DNA of 60,000 nucleotides from Tubulanus polymorphus (taxonomy: Eukaryota; Nemertea; Palaeonemertea; Tubulaniformes; Tubulanidae), in contig NC_134033.1 in NCBI RefSeq assembly GCF_964204645.1, positions 4,934,231-4,994,230 of the forward strand, read 5' to 3'. Below are positions 26,795 to 38,800 of the stretch, piece by piece. The notes under the pieces were generated by a model. The model ran no database searches. It was given only the letters and a program-made list of their open reading frames with translations, and had not been told where the DNA came from. The first letter of the stretch is position 1. Every line of letters starts with the position of its first letter. Made by a program: the position numbers and the translations under genes.

Positions 26795-29020
26795 CGGTTC
26801 CTGAACTTCGCTGAAAAAGCTGAAACACTGAAAAGCTGAAACGCTGAAATAAAAACGCTGAAATTTCAGGGAATTTCCGAAAAACGCCAAAATTTCAGGG
26901 AATTCCCGAAAAACGCTGAAATCGTGCTAGGTACCGACAATACACGTTTTGAAATGTTTTCCGGGCTGGTGTCCGCTGCCGAGTCCTGAACCGTGTTTTA
27001 TGCTCTACCTTCGGTTACAGAGACATGCCTTAAGGTCGTCGTCATGACCGACTTGATCGATTGCGGATTGCGTGGATTGTTAGATGTGTTTTTTGCCATA
27101 GTTTTATGTGCATATACCGGTACGGTCTAACAATGAAGTTATCACTTCATTTGAATAAATTCTTAATCACAGTAATATTAATTCACAATATTTTTTCTTA
27201 TGTTTGGTGATTTCTTGCAACTTATCATTGCCAAGTCTCATACAAGTAGTAGCTGAATGAAAGTACAGTTAGGCTGAACCTGATAACCCAAATTAAGTGC
27301 TAGCATGGAACTAATGATTATTTTGATTCTATTTTCGGTGTCATTGAAATTCGTTAATAAAGGTTTTAACCGTCATAGTATACTGTACTTAGCATTGCTA
27401 CAATTGGGTGCCATATTTCTACAATTTCTACAAGGAGGAAGGAATCTTTAAGTGTCTTTGTTCCCGGGTAGGGTACGGGGTAAAACCTGGTTTACTTTCT
27501 CCTTCGACTTGCCGGAGACTACTATCTGCAATGTATTGCATGCTTTGATGTGTCTGGCCTATAGGAGTCGAACGATATTTTTTTCCCATACACAGGCATG
27601 GCTTTAGTGTAGATGAAGGCTAGGCACTGCACATTGTGGATTGACTGGAACTCTTAACTCACAAAATTAAACGAGTCAACAAGAAAGATCCAATAATTGG
27701 ACATTTGTCTAACTATATTATTTAACAGCTTGAAATAACACATTCTGCAAGAGTATACAAAGGAAATCAGTTCTTACATTATATCAGAATCAATAGTTCG
27801 CTTAACTCTGGCTAGAATTCTGGTTCCATTGCTTCATATTATTGAAATAGCATTCGAATAGCCATCTTATTTTTAAAAATTGTGTCGTTCAGCTATCCTG
27901 CTGCAAATTTCGCAGTTGAAGTTTACTGGTGCCATCTGATTTCTCAGTATCTCAAAAAATTTGCACATTCTAAGCCTGAATCTAAAAATAGAAAAAGGTG
28001 CATTTTAGTCGGATATAAAAGAATAGTGGCTAATACACCCTGGACTATATAGCCTATGGGGTGGGCCTAGTTTGAAAGCACTGAGGTCCGAGAGAACAGC
28101 ACTTAGTAAATAAATACTGAAATTAAACTTACAAAACACCCAGTACTTGAGATGATGTACTTGACAAGAAGTGTCACCAGCTAAGCATATCAACTTTGTC
28201 TATGACTCCTCCTTTTATAGATTCAGTAGTAGTCTAAAAATAAGAATCGGTACATTTTTCTAACAGTCGGTATGTCATTTCTTCAAAAAAACTAATTATT
28301 ATCACGCCACAGCAAATAAATTATTCACAGTTGTTGAATGGTTAGCCCGATTTAGATTAATTGGTTGACGCTAATCAGTATGACCCATACGTAGGGGCCT
28401 ACTGCATGCCATTGGCGTCAATCCATTCCATTCCATTCCACAGTGAATTAAAAAGAAATTTAGTTAGATCCCTTATGTCCAAAAGCTGCATCATTTATAT
28501 AACTAACTGTCAAATTTAATTTACCTCCTTCAGAGAATACCATAGTCCGTGGCCCATCAACGTGTTGACAAAAGAAAAGTTGCTCCATGTTTTATACATG
28601 AACGTTCAAATAAGATATTTTGCGTCTTGCAGGGAATATTGAGCATAGTGTTTAAGTTGGCTTGCACGGTTTGTGAATGGGTTTTCCTCATTATGCTGCC
28701 TGTATGCATTAAAAATCCGGATTTCAAGCGAATTAATTTGTCCAACAAGTGGCCCTCTAGAAGTATACTCCACACATACTGTCCATGCGTGTCTCTGTAA
28801 CCGAAGGTAGAGACTAAAACACGGTTCAGGACTCGGGAGCGGACACCGGCCCGGAAAATATTTCAAAACGTGTATTGTTGGTACCTAGCACGATTTCAGC
28901 GTTTTTCGGTAATTCCCTGAAATTTCGGCGTTTTTCGGAAATTCCCTGAAATTTCAGCGTTTTTATTTCTGCGTTTCAGCATTTCAGTGATTCAGCTTTT
29001 TCAGCGAAGTTCAGGAACCG
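26795..29020. mobile_element. 2.2 kb non-autonomous DNA transposon with ~235-bp TIRs and 9-bp TSD
   Basis: Terminal inverted repeats of about 233 and 237 bases (26795-27027 and 28784-29020) begin CGGTTCCTGAAC and end GTTCAGGAACCG. They carry internal repeats of TTTCAGGGAATTCCCGAAAA. The element is flanked by GTTAATGAG (26786-26794) and GTTAACGAG (29021-29029), a 9-base target duplication with one change. The empty site matches the exon in copies A and C. The 1.75 kb core has no transposase-like frame. Long TIRs plus 9-base duplications fit Mutator-like elements, but other superfamilies are possible. Confidence 0.85.
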
Positions 29021-29440
29021 GTTAACGAGTTTGTATTCTGGCAGGAACCACTGATAGTTAAACTACGTTGTCAATGTCGGGGAGTGAAAAAAGCGCATAA
29101 GTTTTGGATTTGCCGGTTCCCGTCTCCCAGTTGCTACTAAAGATAAATGTGGACTCGTGCAGTCACCGAACTACCCGGGTTCGGCAGGAAGTACATCTAA
29201 ATCTTTTTTCTACGAATTTGAAAAACCCGATACAACATAATATATTTCAATATTTCAGATTTATCGTCAAATCTATTGGATCAGTTTCATGTGAAACAAA
29301 CAACGTGGATGCGAATGATCCGATCATTTTGATACACAGCTGATAAAGTAATACCTCTTCCAAAATGGAAAACTGTTCAAATTTATAAGGACCCAACACA
29401 AAACTTTAATATGTGAAAATAACGCGGTTCGTGAACTTAG

Positions 29441-30082
29441 TGTAACTAGATTTTTTTTAGTAAGTATGAGCTTTGTCGAGAACTTTATGGTAATTTTATG
29501 AGACAAGGAATTCTTTACATAGATAAAGAAGGATTTTCAACAAGGATAGACACAAAATAGATATAATTGTCGAACAGATATGTAAATAGATATAATATAG
29601 TATTATGCACAATCAGACTTTATGCTGAAAAACCATCGTGAAAATTACAGCTGGCATCAACTGTGTGTAACGAATCACAAAAGACGAGAATGATAAAGTT
29701 AGAAAAGTCACTTTTTATGTTAAAAGTTCATTGGTTATCTCGCTTGCCGCAAACCCTTTACGTTTTTGGCATCGTTTGATATCTATGACGTCATGCCAAT
29801 GCTAATTCAATTGATCGAAAGTCGTTACAAAAAAGTGCCGACGCTTCTCATTTTTGTAGTAACTACAAATTGAATCTCCGTTTACGTTGAATATTAGACA
29901 CAGCTGAAAATGACTCAATATAATGTTTCGATTATTCCCTACAACAAAGCGTCGCCAGATTTATGATTTAATGGTCCAAAAAAAATATTTCATCGCATAT
30001 TTGCTCATTAATTGCTGCTTATATGCATGTATAACTGGCTTAGATTCATAAATCTAAAAATGATACTTTTGGGTATAACGAG
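29441..30082. other. Gene-free stretch
   Basis: AT-rich sequence with no recognisable gene or repeat. It follows the truncated end of receptor copy B. Confidence 0.4.
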
Positions 30083-30676
30083 GTCATGCGCCAGAATGTC
30101 AGTAGATGGCGCCAAGTACATGTAAATATAGTCATCCTGGGGGACCCAGATATAATTTTGAAAAAAATTAAAGTCATTCAAAAGGAAAGAATTAGTTTGA
30201 CAGTTAATATGCACAAAATATACTTTTGCAATAAATGGAATATGTTTGTTGAACGAAGACCAACCGATAGAAGTTTAAAAAAGCCCCGCATTAGATTCTG
30301 CTCTGGACGGTTAAATAATCGAAAAGAAACCTAAATTCTACCCATCGCAACAGTTGAACACGATCCTGCCCTGATGGAAAAAAAATCGACACCACCTAAT
30401 TTCTTATATCCACCACAGCAGACACGTGTGTTTGTTTTCTTCCGCTGCGGATGCGCTGTGAGATCTGCTGTGGCCGATAGAAAAGCTCCCAGTTAAATAA
30501 AAGGCGAACTATCTCCTGGTTTCCCAAATATCTGTCATTTTATGAAGATCTCGCAAGGTGCTAGTCGAAACGTCGAAACAGCTAAAATGATAACGCTGAA
30601 AGAATTATTTCCGGGTTACCAGGATGACATAATTTATACATATGTGGCACCATCTACTGACAGTTCGGCGCATGAC
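30083..30676. mobile_element. MITE-like element with ~59-bp inverted ends
   Basis: Bases 30083-30141 (starting GTCATGCGCCAGAATGTCAG) are nearly the reverse complement of 30619-30676 (ending CATCTACTGACAGTTCGGCG then CATGAC). The interior of about 480 bases has no coding frame. No target duplication is evident at the ends. It resembles a small non-autonomous inverted-repeat transposon. Confidence 0.6.
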
Positions 30677-31904
30677 TTCGCGGCGCCAAAATTTCATTGC
30701 GTCGTGGAATTGTCTTTTTCGCTAGGTGAAACAAAACATCAGCTTTTCGGCGGAGATTGTCGTTCATATATTTGTTTACGTCTGTTAGGCTCGTAGGTCT
30801 CTATTACGACTGATGATGTAATCTTTTCCCAATCTTTTCGTATTTTGTCTATTCTATGTCTCATACTATACCCCTTTGTTGACGTATTGCTGTAATGTTT
30901 TATTATAAAATTGTAATAGCGTCAAAAAAGATCGAATTGAATTGGTATCACGCTGATCCTTGCTGACATTGCTAAAAGGAAAATACCAGAAAATACGTAA
31001 AACTTTACAATCCATCATCGTATACGTTTATTCTTTTTCGCAGCAAATAATCGACACGTCGATTTAAGAGTTTATAGATATCATAATTCGCGGAATTCTG
31101 CAAAATCCATCAAATTAAGAAGAATTCTTTTCATTCCTCCACCCAGGGTTGGTTTTTTATTTGTTTCATTGTCGATCTTAATTTCCAGTTTTAACGATTT
31201 TTAAAAAAGTAAGTTTTATTCATTTTTACAGCTCAATTGTAAACTGATCACAATTTTAATTTTTAAATCTTTTTTTTACATTTCTCCGGTGATTCAACGT
31301 GGAATTATACGAATAATGATAATAGAAGTTTCATTTTCCCGGTATCTCATTTCAACATACCTTTGAGCATTTTTCGAAATATTTATTCCATTAATTTGCT
31401 CTCTCATTCTCTTAGTGAAATCCGTACTCCAAACAGCCAATAAGTCTTAGCACGGCTCCTCCGCGAATCTGCCTACGGTCTAAAACCTGTAGTGTTCAAC
31501 CTTCCTAAGGTAAGCTTCCGACATCTCACTAAGTTTCTCTTTGAGTTCCGCTTTAACATATTTCTCAACGAATTGCTGTTTATTTTTCTGTCGTTTTGGA
31601 CTCATTCCCGCACGGTGGACATGGGTGACCTGCTAATTCGACAATCATACCAACGATAAGAAACGTGTGATGATAAGCGCTGTTATTGATTTCAGCTCAC
31701 TTGCCTGATCATAGCATCTTCACCGGTATGCTGTATATAAATGTGTAGTTTTAATCATTTGACTCATTTGCATTACACCTGATCCCGAAAACGTACATCT
31801 TTAATAAACTGTTCTTCATTAGAAAATGGGATTTTTTGACGCCTTATAAACGTTACCATTATGAAACCTAAACAATGCTAACCATTCAGCGTCATTTTAC
31901 AAAC
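30677..31904. other. Intergenic, one small Lys/Glu-rich minus-strand ORF
   Basis: No recognised gene. An ATG-initiated minus-strand frame of 41 codons at 31480-31605 encodes a highly charged, probably helical peptide (begins MSPKRQKNKQQFVEKYVKAE). It could be a first exon or a chance frame, and I cannot assign it. Confidence 0.25.
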
Positions 31905-32110
31905 GATTCAATTCAATTCTTTATTGATCCTTATTACATTGAAATTCCGGGATAAAATTCCCAAATTCAATAAATACAAATTTTAAAATAAATTAATACA
32001 ACATACATGACACACGGGTAATTCATACAGAACAACATAAGCATGTTATTTTAAATGACAATGTCTACTTCAACCCACCCAGACTCAAGACTCTAGGATA
32101 TCGAGTGACA
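31905..32110 (-). mobile_element. Probable LINE 3' end with (GAATT)n tail
   Basis: On the minus strand the sequence ends in ATCAATAAAGAATTGAATTG, an AATAAA signal followed by a pentanucleotide tail of the kind left by non-LTR retrotransposons. A similar tail occurs on the same strand near 34748-34790. No coding remnant is readable, so this is tentative. Confidence 0.35.
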
Positions 32111-32722
32111 GCCAAACCCGTGGCCCGGGCCGGCTGGCTAGGCCACACGATATGCTCGAAGTCATGATGAAGCAGACATCAGAAGAGCTCTTTCTTCATC
32201 CATGGAGGCAATGAAGTTGCAGACCAGCTTAGAGGCATAAGTAAATGAAGTCGGTCGCAAGTTCGCGATCAATTATTGAGAATTTTCAATAAAAAAATTT
32301 AAACCACTACTAGAGTCGAAGACCTATCATCTACCCAATCGCCAAATCTCATCATTCCCCAAATTTCTTAAAACTTCGATTTCAAATTTGCAATTCCACA
32401 TTAGCTTAGCCCAGAAATTCTACATTTTTTCCCCAGGCGTCAAATAATTTTCTAAAATTAATTTTCTTGTTATTCTTATCTATGGTGGCTGATTCGTATG
32501 GTGGCTGATAAGGGTCATAGCGTAAGATTCCTGGTTTTGTATAATTGTACGTTCTTCTAGATAGTAGAAAGGTAAACCACTTTGCCTGTGGCGAATTATT
32601 TTTGTACTTCTAGAGTAATCTGGGATTAAATGTGTATTCATTGTTGTGTGACGATTTAACTTTAAGAACAAAATCTTTACATCGATAAGAACCGGGAATC
32701 AAAACCGGCAGTAACGAATTAT

Positions 32723-33658
32723 TTACTTAATGCAGGCGAATTTCGAACAGAAATATACGCGAATTTCTCGTCCTAGTAAAAGATACATGTAAAAGTTAAT
32801 TGAATAATTGCTCAAAAGTAATTGACTAAATATATCTAAAAGAAATTGCTTTTGATACGCCGAGATTGGCAGTAATACAGTTATTGTAGACGGCATCGTA
32901 AGTAAATATAGCGAATGCGATTGAAACTGTTACAAGCATTATTGTTGTTCGTTTTGATTTTGTAGTTTTGTGATCGGACAAACGCATTGGACCTCTGACT
33001 AACTGAACTATTATAACAATACTTGATATGATGATCACTGTTAATGCAACAAGATACACGAATATAGTTAATATAAGAAAATAGATGATGTGGTCTGATA
33101 ACTCGTAATAACATCCAGAAATCTGGCCGGAGAACTGCATGATTACTGTTGGTTGAATACCTGTTACCAATGCGTTCATTACGAAAATGATAACAATCAT
33201 GTATCGGGCGAATCTCGGTGTACATATCAAACGAGCCGTGAACGGAAAGAGCACAACTGCCGCACGTTCTAGAAATATCGCTACTATTAACCACGAACTG
33301 TTAGAGGCCATAAATGATATCAAACATTCATAGATTTTTCAAGTTATCAATGAATTCAACGACCGCTGTTCACGTGCACCAGAAAATATTGCAATACAGG
33401 CATCAGTGTAGAATTGGTACAAAACGTAAAATCACTGATAGACAAAACCAACAGATAGTTGGCGTAAGAAAAACAGCGGAATCTACGACTTATCATTATC
33501 AGGAAAGTAGTTGCGTTTCCAAAGGCACCCAGCAGAAACAAGATGAGCAAAATGACCATAGATCCCGTTCGATTCGCACCCGACTTGTTTGCAGTAGACA
33601 TCAGAACGATGTTACTGTTATATGGTCGGCCGACATTCTGAACCTCTGTAGAATTCAT
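32723..33658 (-). pseudogene. FMRFamide-receptor-like GPCR, multiply disrupted
   Basis: A paralogue of the receptor at 958-1800. The ATG at 33658 opens an Asn-rich N-terminus, TM1 (LLGAFGNATTFLIM) and TM2 (LVLSISDFTFCT). A short deletion and stops follow near 33350-33325, where the TM3 Cys codon is replaced by TGA. The frame resumes at KIYECLISF and runs through TM3-TM5 (IFLERAAVVLFPF, IIISSIVIIVQL) to TM6 (MLVTVSIAFAIFT). A 4-base net insertion after TM6 (near 32897) shifts TM7 (NFYMYLLLGREIRVYF) into another frame, ending in TAA at 32725-32723. With at least three independent breaks this is a pseudogene. Confidence 0.75.
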
Positions 33659-35466
33659 AATCGATTTATTCAGTGTATTGTGTTAAGACTTTCCGTCAAC
33701 TCGCGTGAATGGTTGCTTCCTAAGTGAAAGCAGTAGGCCTTTAAATAAGATTAAGTCTCATTTGTAATGGCTCTATTCAACCTTAGTTCGAATTGAAATC
33801 ATGTCCAATTTATTTTGTCTACGAAGTTAAAATTAATATTCTCAGAAATTCTACATATCAGAATTGTGCAAGTTTTAGTGCAAATTTGATTAAAATTCGT
33901 TTCAAGCCGAATGATAGATTCAATTTTCAAGTGAATGCTATATCCGTTCCAAATGTCAGGCCCGTAGCCACGGCGGGTTCGATCGCTGGAGCGAACGCCC
34001 CTTTTAGGAAAGAGTCCTTCATAATTTCATCAGAATAATCTGTTTCATTCAAATTGTGACATGTTCTGGTAACATATCAAACACGAATGTCCTAGTATCC
34101 GTTATTGAAAGACAATATGATGCGTATGACCCAAGCTCGAGTGCGAGTAAAATATTCACCAGATGCTTAGGGGATAGTTGTTGATCAACGAGCTAAACAT
34201 ACCCGCCAAACATTTAGGAGCTCGTTTATTCATTAACATAGATAGATCGTGACATACAGCCTGAATAAACTGATCTCCGATAACCGAATTTCATCAAAAT
34301 CTGTATTAGTACTCGACAATTAAATCCATCAGGTTGCATAATTTTCGAGCCGAACTGAAAATTGTGTGAATGATTCTCCAGTCTGAGGTCTTTCATCTCT
34401 TAATTTATTACGAACCCCTCTTCGGTTAGAGCAAACCTTTTAAGTAAGACTAATTTCAACACTTCGAAATCATTGATCTCAGTCGACGGCAATCGAAATT
34501 CAATTGCTAACACTTTACCTGTCAAAAGTGCTCTTAGATGTGTCGACCACATGGCTTTATCCCACTTTGGCAATTAGCATGACGTTCGAATAACGAGTTG
34601 ATACGCGTCAATATCATCATTTCGTTCATCCAAATGGTGTAATTTGTGATTTTTACTCTTTTTTTATACATTTTTACTTCTAAAACCTTGAGCTCGTGTT
34701 CACTTTCTAAACTACGTTCTTGCCTATCTTACGACTGCAATTCACTTTCAATTCAATTCAAATCAATGTTTATTTGCATAGAAGAAGTAACCATATCAGA
34801 TCTACGGTGTTGTCATATCGAGGAAGCACGCATTCGCGGAATTTTCCAAAGCCACGGAATTTCGTCACTTTCATTAAGAAACCGTATTTTCCAGGGATAC
34901 CTGGTGTCGGACTAGGCACCGAACCAATCGATGAGTTCGCTTCGAATCCCACTACTTGCACGGCGATTTTATCTGACATTGTCTCTGGGTGCCAGGTACC
35001 ACCTGCACTAGCAGTCAGAATCTAGTAGGAAAAGATGATCGGCACCAGGGCAAACATCGGTTATCTAAGTTAATCAACTTCATGCGATCTTAGTAGAACA
35101 GAATATCAGTTCGGGGATTCGGCACTTAGGGGATTCATTCAATTTCCTATTATCCTGTCTTCTTGGACTGGCCATTGACAATGGGAGAATCAAAGAGAAT
35201 CATAGAACAAATATAACTGCAAAGCAGCGACAACGGGTTTAAATATCGCACAAGGGAGCGCACAAATATTTCACCGAAATAATTCCTATCAGTTTATAAC
35301 TTAAAACTATTTTGAAGGAGCGCGACACATATCCGGGATATGTGGATCCAATAGGGCTACCACGTAAAAAGTACTGATTCACCTTGTTTGGTGATTTCAT
35401 AGTTCCGTTGGGAGTTGCATAAACTAATCATTCCCGTTGGCATAGGACACTTATGTGTATTTGTAC
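33659..35466. other. Gene-free stretch
   Basis: No recognised gene. A pentanucleotide-type LINE tail on the minus strand lies near 34748-34790. Several short open frames lack start, splice or family support. Confidence 0.4.
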
Positions 35467-35847
35467 TTATAACGCGTTCTCAAATGTTTTGATACTTTCT
35501 CAGTTTGTATCAAAAATATTGCCGATTTTTGGTCCTTAAGTCCTGAAAAATGATAAATTTACAGTTTAAAATCGTACAAACGTGTCATCTATACCTCAAA
35601 ACACTTTATTTCCTGACCAATTTATGATGTTATGTGTGGGCCATAGACCTCAATATCTGCCTGTGATCTCAACTTTCAATTAAGATTACGTAAGCTACTC
35701 GTGCCCAAAACGCGGCAGGCGCACAATAGAAAGTTACGCGCAGGGTACTTTTGGGAGGTTTAAACCTCCCAAGGTCAATTTACTAAAATTGTGACCTTCA
35801 GGGAGATTCTACGAAAGGCCGATCGTTATCAATTTTGGTTGAACTTG
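35467..35847. repeat. Left arm of a ~400-bp inverted repeat pair
   Basis: Matches the reverse complement of 41343-41765 throughout, with moderate divergence and a few indels. It contains the perfect 18-base palindrome GGGAGGTTTAAACCTCCC. No coding frame is conserved between the arms. Confidence 0.85.
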
Positions 35848-38800
35848 ATACCATAATGCTCGCTGGTTTTAATGTCAAACCATGTAGTCCATATTTGGTA
35901 AGTTGTAAATTACGTAAAACCGAAAGAAAAACCAATTATTGGATCGAGTTTTTCCTGATTACACGAATTACGTGAAATATCTAATAAATGAAATGTATAC
36001 ACAATACCAATAAGAACAACCTGATTTGATTCTGTTCAGAATTCATTCCTATATTTTCGTCATAAAAATCGGAGGCAGTATTTCTCATTGATTTTTTCAA
36101 TAGCGTCATTTCAGCCATGGACTGTAAAAAAACGTTACTGATTCCATGGTTAAGCTCGTTTTCGAGTAAAATATTGCATTTGATTCATTTCTCGTTGTGG
36201 TTTTGTCAAAGCTATATTTTCACAGTCCGATCAGTGATACAAATAGCTAGTCAGTTACCAACGGTATAGCCAATAGTCTACAGAACCACCCGAACAGCGA
36301 AAATTAGCAAATTGTACCAGTGATACCAGTTTTTGTCATGATTTTATCGAACATGTCATTCAATAATCGATGTGATCGGGTAAAAACTCGCCCCGTAAAG
36401 GTCCCTTTCAGTAAAAATCCCCTTGTTAAATATACCCCAAGGTAAAGGCCCCAGGTAAAAAACCCGAATAAAGATTTTTCAGTGTCTAGTTGGATGTTCT
36501 TTTCTTGTTCCTCTGTATACCTGTATACCTTCTCTATCAGATAGAAATGTTGTTAACTGCAACTATCCGTTAATCAAACTGTTGAATTATTTTTGATAAT
36601 CGGGAGTGATGAAAAGTTAGGAATGAAAATTAACGGTTTAGCTACTTATATATAGTTTAAAATCATGTGTTCTGCTTTAACAAATGCACTGTTTTATCTA
36701 AAAATATTATCTGACCCGAGTGCCTCAATCACAGTCCATCTCACTGATTACTTCATCACAAATAATCACCAGCCATTGAAATGTTTAATCCTCATACAAT
36801 ACAATACAATTATCTCAAATCTAAATTTCATGAGATAAATGCCCCTAGATTTCATAGGTTTTATTCCAACTGTTGCGACAGTCATATCAAAACTGGACCA
36901 TTCATATCAATAGACGTTAAACTAGACTGTTAATATATGAAAAGTCTTTAAGGCCATATCATATATCTGAAGTGCGCTATGTTTTGCCTTGCAGTAACAA
37001 TTTGATTTGTCACATGATTACTCCATATCTTCATATAATTTCCAAATAAACGAATACATTTCCATTGTTATGTTAAATGACATCAGCAAAAGCAAATAGA
37101 CACAAACTACTAAACTACTGTGTTTAGGATGGTTTAAGAGATTGGACGCCGATTGATACGAAAAGTAGATTTCATGCAATCATTTTCTTTCTTTAAAAGT
37201 GTTCGACTCTGGACGAACGGTTAATAGAATTTTATCGGGTTAGTCTTTCTATAGCCGACTAGCTATTGAATACCAGTGATTAAGCCATAAGTAAATAAAG
37301 AAGTTACTTGGGATGTTTTGATGACAATGTACAAGTAAAACCAGGCCTATGAGACACCCGTAATGTGTAAAATGATATCATGCAAGATATTCATATAAGC
37401 GTATTTTAGTCCTGATTTGAATGAATGTACCCACATTTTAGGCAATGAATCGAGACTTGGTTTTATCCCATAGCGTCAGCGCTAGTACATGCTTGAGATG
37501 AGATTGTTGGTTTATATTTTGAACTCTGTAAAGAAGTTTTGTACATTGAAGCGTGAATGACGCACTGTGATGAACTATGTACGAAATAACATATTAAATT
37601 CAATGAAAGAATCTTAATGTTCCAAAAGGAATATAAGTGTAGTTAAGATTAATAGTTGTTTTTTTTTCTTAATGAAAACCGATGATATAAAATAATTTAG
37701 CTTATTATCCCCAAAGTAAAAATCCCCCGGTAAAATATTCCCAATATTTGATTTAACTAACATAAAATCAACACAATTTATTATGTTCAAAAAAACTCAA
37801 CTCATAGATTCAAGATTTTATTGCACTTCTATTAACTGAAGATGATAGTAATGATGTATAGATGTATAATATGATGAACGAACGTTTGATGAGGAATAAC
37901 TACTGTGGTTAGATACAATTCTCATTCTTAGGATACGAATCGGTTGATTGAATTCGGTCGTTGAAACTACTGGCTAATTTACAGTGGTCACTATTGAAAC
38001 GATTAATTGAAGTGCCCTTGAAATCAAGATAGATTCCTGTTGCGTAAATTAACTAATTTTTAAGCGACCACCTTCTATTGTCGGTATTCGGTTAGCTCTT
38101 GGTTAGCCAGAGGTTTTACCATACAGACTCGGACTAGATGATTGAATTAAATCTTTGAATCAAAATATTGTCACTGGAGTAAATATATATTCCTTATTAC
38201 ACTTTCAGCAGTGATCATATTTTACATGTAAATTGAAGGTATTACTGTCATCTAAAGTTAATAAGGGATTAGAATCGCAAAATTTAAGTTGTTCAGAACC
38301 AACATGAAAATGAGAAGAAAATACACAATATCCGTGTATGGTGAATAACGAGACAAATCCCACAATGAATTCAGCTAAAAATCAAATGTTCTACGAGCAA
38401 TGTTTCGGCTAATGCTATTAGCCATCATCAGGCCCCCGTCAACATGAAAATATTGATACGTAAATCGAATCCATATCATAAGCATACTATACCACAAGTT
38501 AAAAAGAGTTATTTAGTTCGAATTAAAATATAGTATGAATAAGAATATGAAAAGATAGTATGAATAAAAAGTTCATTAATTTCATTTATTCTATGAATTT
38601 ATTTAAAGATTTATTTCATCAAAAGAGATCAATGCACAGTTAAATATATTGCAGTTGTATTGTGGATGAATATGTTTGAATAAATATCGTGCTTTCAAAT
38701 GTTCTTGAAAAATCGCCAAGTGAGGATTTTACCTAGATTTTACCCCAGGCCCTAAATCCAGTAGGTTTATGGCGAAAGGTTAAGATTAGGAATGTATTAG

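Larger units (their letters stand above)
24642..29440 (+). pseudogene. Receptor copy B, heavily degraded and transposon-interrupted
   Basis: Exon 1 (24642-25875) keeps the signal peptide and CUB1 but has an in-frame TAA at 25128-25130 and another at 25474-25476. At the exon 2 acceptor a 26-base inverted duplication has been inserted. Exon 2 then has a one-base deletion (near 26371) in the GGTAGTAAT segment, an inserted 2.2 kb inverted-repeat element at 26795-29020 and a stop at 29341-29343. Family similarity fades at about 29440, before the lectin domains. The LDLa, LRR and 7TM exon is absent. Removing the transposon and one target duplication leaves the exon contiguous with copies A and C, so it inserted into an already duplicated gene. 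Confidence 0.85.

Noticed and set aside
38389-38437. Hammerhead-ribozyme-like core on the minus strand (CTGATGA, hairpin, CGAAAC)
   Set aside because: There is an extra base between CTGATGA and stem II, and no contiguous stem I can be formed with the following sequence. Covariance-model scoring would be needed to revive it.
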